In this document: positions 22,791 through 24,544 of the stretch, in pieces | Numbering within the stretch: position 1 is the first letter of the stretch | Layout: each line of letters begins with the position of its first letter | Assembly (NCBI GenBank): GCA_025980625.1 | Contig: JAICXG010000009.1 | Location: 1 to 24,544 of the forward strand | DNA: 24,544 nt | Direction: 5' to 3' | DNA from: Chthoniobacterales bacterium | GTDB lineage: Bacteria; Verrucomicrobiota; Verrucomicrobiia; Chthoniobacterales; UBA10450 | Notes under the pieces: generated by a model | The model's input: the letters and a program-made list of their open reading frames with translations, nothing else | What the model was told of the DNA's origin: nothing | Database searches by the model: none | Position numbers and translations under genes: made by a program

Positions 22791-22941
22791 GCCTAACGAG
22801 CACAAGATGAGCCGCAACGAGGTAGCGGCGAGTGAGCAGGTGCGAACAAGCCGAGGCGCGCTTGGTCGCAGGCGGAATGCGAAAATTATCGAAACTGAAA
22901 GGTGGAGCGCTCATCGGTTCCCGGGATCGATCCAGTTAGAC
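22791..22941 (-). repeat. attC-c
   Basis: R' GTTAGGC is at 22797-22791 with right arm GGCTCATCTTGTGCTC. The stem block GATGAGCGCTCC is in the left arm. A perfect RYYYAAC candidate, GTCTAAC, is at 22941-22935, though it lies farther out than usual. The last codons of the DUF998 gene (stop at 22911) lie within the site, as often seen in cassettes. Confidence 0.7.
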
Positions 22942-23600
22942 GATTTGATGTCATTGCTCATGAAGTGTTGCGGCGATACTTTCTGTTCTCGTCCCATGCT
23001 CCGCGCGCGTTGAAATAGTAACACACCCGCCACTGCACACCAGCCGAACCAGGCAGCGAAAAGCGCTCTTTGTGCAAGGCCGTGAACCGGCTTCACGTAA
23101 GCCCAAATCACTCCTTGTCTGTCAAGAGAGCTCAAGTTCAGGAGAATTGCGCCCCAAATGAGCACAGACGAAATCCACGAGAGCGCGACCAGAGTGCGCG
23201 CCCGTGGGTCCCGTCTCCATGTGAGCGCCAGGACGAGTGGTGCTTGGTATCCAATCAATTCGGAAAGGCCGAACACGTTGTGAAGCGGATGCGGATAAGC
23301 GAAGATTCCGATCCCCGCGGCGGGCAACGCCATGAAGCCGGTGAGATATGCAGCCAATCGCGAGTGATTGGCCATAATCGACAAGTCGCGAACGGCCGAA
23401 GCGAACACCAGGATGCAGGCCGCGACGCAGCATAACATAATGGCGAAAGGAACTCTGGCCGGCGAACCAATCTCTCCAATCTCACTGACCGTCTGGTGGA
23501 CGTGGCTATAGCCGGGAAGGAGCCGGGCCAGGCCAGTTATGCCGAAACCAAGAATAACTCCGGCCAACGGCCCGAATAGTAAGCGACACCTTCCCTTCAT
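22911..23600 (-). CDS. DUF998-like integral membrane protein, cassette-encoded
   Basis: The 229-residue protein has about six predicted membrane segments (LAGVILGFGITGLARLL, FAIMLCCVAACILVFASAV, LTGFMALPAAGIGIFAY, ISSVLIWGAILLNL, LFAAWFGWCAVAGVLLF among them). The signature YSHVHQTVSEIGEIGSP (about 31-47) matches the DUF998 family. Function is unknown. The C-terminal ~25 residues are hydrophilic and end in the attC-c arm, so the true end could have been shaped by cassette formation. The ATG at 23600 lies about 40 nt after the attC-b cleavage point. Confidence 0.82.
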   Translation of the reverse strand: MKGRCRLLFGPLAGVILGFGITGLARLLPGYSHVHQTVSEIGEIGSPARVPFAIMLCCVAACILVFASAVRDLSIMANHSRLAAYLTGFMALPAAGIGIFAYPHPLHNVFGLSELIGYQAPLVLALTWRRDPRARTLVALSWISSVLIWGAILLNLSSLDRQGVIWAYVKPVHGLAQRALFAAWFGWCAVAGVLLFQRARSMGREQKVSPQHFMSNDIKSSNWIDPGNR

Positions 23601-23639
23601 GCGCTCTACCCGAGAAGGTGGTCAGTGTGGTCTCGTATC

Positions 23640-23762
23640 ATCTAACGAGAACAAGATAAGGTGCCGCGACTGGGAGCGCGGAGGGCAGCGGATGGAAAGG
23701 CAGGAGCCATAGAAAAGGAAGTCGTACGCCCGGTCGCAGTCAGCTCAATCGCTTTGTTAGAT
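23640..23762 (-). repeat. attC-b (123 bp, both cores perfect)
   Basis: R'' ATCTAAC (23762-23756) and R' GTTAGAT (23646-23640) are exact inverted repeats. The left arm is AAAGCGATTGAGCTGAC and the right arm CACCTTATCTTGTTCTC, leaving unpaired bases in the left arm as expected for an oriented attC. It is the clearest site in the array. Confidence 0.92.
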
Positions 23763-23798
23763 GTAACGCATGGCATCCTATCTGCTCGGTAAAAAGAC

Positions 23799-24182
23799 GT
23801 GAAGATCACTGGATTCGTGGTCCTGTCCATTCTCCTCATCATATCGAGGACCCGTGGCGCCGACAACGCCCAAACCGTCGACGTGGAAATCGGCCAGCCG
23901 ATAGATCTCCGAGCATACAATGGTCCCAATGTAAATCTAGTGGTCGATGCTGTGGATATTTCTAATGTCACGATTACGGTGCAGGATTATAGTCGCATGG
24001 CCGGTAGCAGCTCGGGATATGGCACGACTTTTGGACCCACTTCTACGCGAAAGCAGATCAAAAAAGAAGATCGAGCAGTACTGTTGAATTTGGGCGCAAC
24101 GAAGGTGCTGTTTGTTGATGCGCTGGACACGCCTCAGAATTACGTTAGGATTGCCATCGTTTCGCCGCAGGGTGAGAAGTAG
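23799..24182 (+). CDS. Small secreted hypothetical protein, antisense in its cassette
   Basis: The 127-residue protein starts at a GTG at 23799 and begins with a Sec signal peptide (KITGFVVLSILLIISRTRGA). The mature part is beta-rich (VDVEIGQPIDLRAYNGPNVNLVV; VTITVQDYSRMAG; VRIAIVSPQGEK). No family is recognised and no cysteines are present in the mature region. It runs opposite to the cassette direction set by its flanking attC sites and to the other cassette genes, with its stop 2 nt from attC-a. It would need its own promoter; none is clear in the 36 bp upstream. Confidence 0.72.
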   Translation: MKITGFVVLSILLIISRTRGADNAQTVDVEIGQPIDLRAYNGPNVNLVVDAVDISNVTITVQDYSRMAGSSSGYGTTFGPTSTRKQIKKEDRAVLLNLGATKVLFVDALDTPQNYVRIAIVSPQGEK

Positions 24183-24183
24183 C

Positions 24184-24287
24184 ATCTAACGAGACCAAGA
24201 TGAGCCACCGCGCGAATTACGAGTGGCGTTCATGAGCAGACAAACCTGGGCATAAGGACGGTTCGCGGTCGGCTCCATCGTATAGAT
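24184..24287 (-). repeat. attC-a, next to IS110-type element
   Basis: R' GTTAGAT is at 24190-24184. The right arm GGTGGCTCATCTTGGTCTC pairs with the left arm GATGGAGCCGACCGC. The left core reads ATCTATAC, one base more than an RYYYAAC core, so R'' is degenerate or was altered when the neighbouring IS element arrived. Confidence 0.75.
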
Positions 24288-24336
24288 GACATGATGGGAG
24301 TTGCCGGGTGCGGGTTTGGGACCTACACCCGACAAT

Positions 24337-24544
24337 ATGAATAAGTGTATTAACACAGAGTTGTCCTCACCCGAGGAAACCCGCCCGGAGTTTAATCCGG
24401 GCAAGGCAGCGATCAAGTTGGGAATCGATGTCCACCAGGACGTTTACGTGGTGGTGATGCAGCTGGGCGGGAGCAATCCCAAGCCGGCCCAGCGTTTCCA
24501 AAAAGAGACCTTCCTCCACTGGGCGGCGAAGCTGGCCCGCACTC
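24337..24544 (+). CDS. IS110-family transposase, N-terminal part (runs off the window)
   Basis: The frame from the ATG at 24337 stays open for 69 codons to the window end: MNKCINTELSSPEETRP, then KLGIDVHQDVYVVVMQLGG and RFQKETFLHWAAKLART. GIDVHQ..YVVV is the start of the DEDD (RuvC-like) catalytic domain of IS110 transposases, with the first catalytic Asp in GID. The element lies about 50 bp beyond attC-a. The IS1111 branch of IS110 includes members that target attC sites, which fits. The element's left end is not defined, and subfamily cannot be set without the C-terminal half. Confidence 0.85.
   Translation, partial: MNKCINTELSSPEETRPEFNPGKAAIKLGIDVHQDVYVVVMQLGGSNPKPAQRFQKETFLHWAAKLART

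Larger units (their letters stand above)
141..22799. repeat. Highly iterated 9-mer TCGTTAGGC / GCCTAACGA, 29 exact copies
   Basis: Exact copies start at 141, 213, 786, 2130, 2491, 2564, 2669, 3016, 3473, 4592, 5579, 5710, 5787, 6478, 6588, 11016, 13945, 15208, 16202, 16452, 16563, 17175, 17460, 17927, 20327, 20945, 22035, 22685 and 22791; the last five are attC right ends. Near-copies include 1155, 1890, 6265, 6857, 7408, 14899, 17287, 18346, 19021 and 20165. In genes the motif is read as SLG, VR(L/R/P/Q), PN(E/D) and LT(N/I), so several frames and both orientations are used. These were counted by eye, so a few may be missed. Confidence 0.92.
20327..24290 (-). mobile_element. Integron-type gene cassette array (minus-strand orientation)
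   Basis: Seven attC-like sites recur here. Each has a minus-strand right arm close to CATCTTGTTCTCGTTAGGC and most have a complementary left arm starting RYYYAAC. The right ends share GTTAGGC or GTTAGAT, matching the GTTRRRY core with cleavage after G. Genes at 20487, 22313 and 22911 end within or a few nt before the attC that follows on the minus strand, the classic cassette layout; only one gene (23799-24182) is antisense. The extra unpaired bases in the arms fit minus-strand orientation. No integrase or attI is in the window. It should lie beyond 24.5 kb unless this is an orphan array (CALIN). Confidence 0.85.

Noticed and set aside
1..24544. CRISPR array or Cas genes
   Set aside because: No regularly spaced direct repeats with unique spacers and no Cas-like proteins are seen. 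The iterated 9-mer is irregularly spaced and on both strands.

Overview
The window is a GC-rich bacterial chromosome segment. Gene content suggests Verrucomicrobiota, perhaps the Chthoniobacterales/Spartobacteria side: a PocR-AraC regulator, clpS beside a DUF2017 gene, weak Shine-Dalgarno signals and a soil-type cassette array. That placement is an inference from gene content, not a database result.

Layout. (1) 1-6.9 kb, chromosomal background: tRNA-Ser(UGA), gltX, tilS overlapping a LOG-family gene, a PocR/AraC regulator, a universal stress protein overlapping a cNMP-binding protein, a small Cys-rich ORF and an AIM24-family gene. (2) 6.8-15.2 kb, an apparent metal-acquisition island: a LysR regulator divergent from a translationally coupled NitT/TauT-type ABC operon (Cys-rich lipoprotein, permease, ATPase), then a small CxxC membrane protein, then a TonB-dependent receptor carrying the CxxxM and HxM motifs described for the copper receptor OprC. 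After that come a 92-nt frameshifted permease remnant and a second intact copy of the ATPase. (3) 15.2-20.2 kb, core genes: an ECF sigma factor with a truncated anti-sigma partner, DUF2017-clpS, ybeY-panE-like, a type II NADH dehydrogenase and rpmI. (4) 20.15-24.3 kb, an integron-type gene cassette array on the minus strand with seven recognisable attC sites. Its cassettes encode an EVE/PUA-like protein, an alpha/beta hydrolase, a DUF3303-like protein, a DUF998-like membrane protein and a secreted protein in antisense orientation; one cassette has no gene. One attC is split by a 138-bp MITE with a 4-bp target duplication. (5) 24.3 kb to the end: the start of an IS110-family transposase that runs off the window. 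No integron integrase is visible. If the array is anchored normally, intI would lie beyond the right end.

The most unusual signal is the 9-mer TCGTTAGGC (reverse complement GCCTAACGA). I count 29 exact copies by eye and about a dozen near-matches, where about 0.2 would be expected by chance. Copies fall in several reading frames, on both strands, inside core genes, at stop codons and between genes, so the selection appears to act on DNA and not on protein. This resembles DNA-uptake sequences or cyanobacterial HIP1. The motif is nearly absent from the metal-acquisition island, and it contains the integron core site GTTRRRY.

How the parts work together (inference): the receptor would bring a copper species across the outer membrane, and the Cys/His/Met-rich ABC system would take it from the periplasm. 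That pairing is not one I know as a described copper importer.
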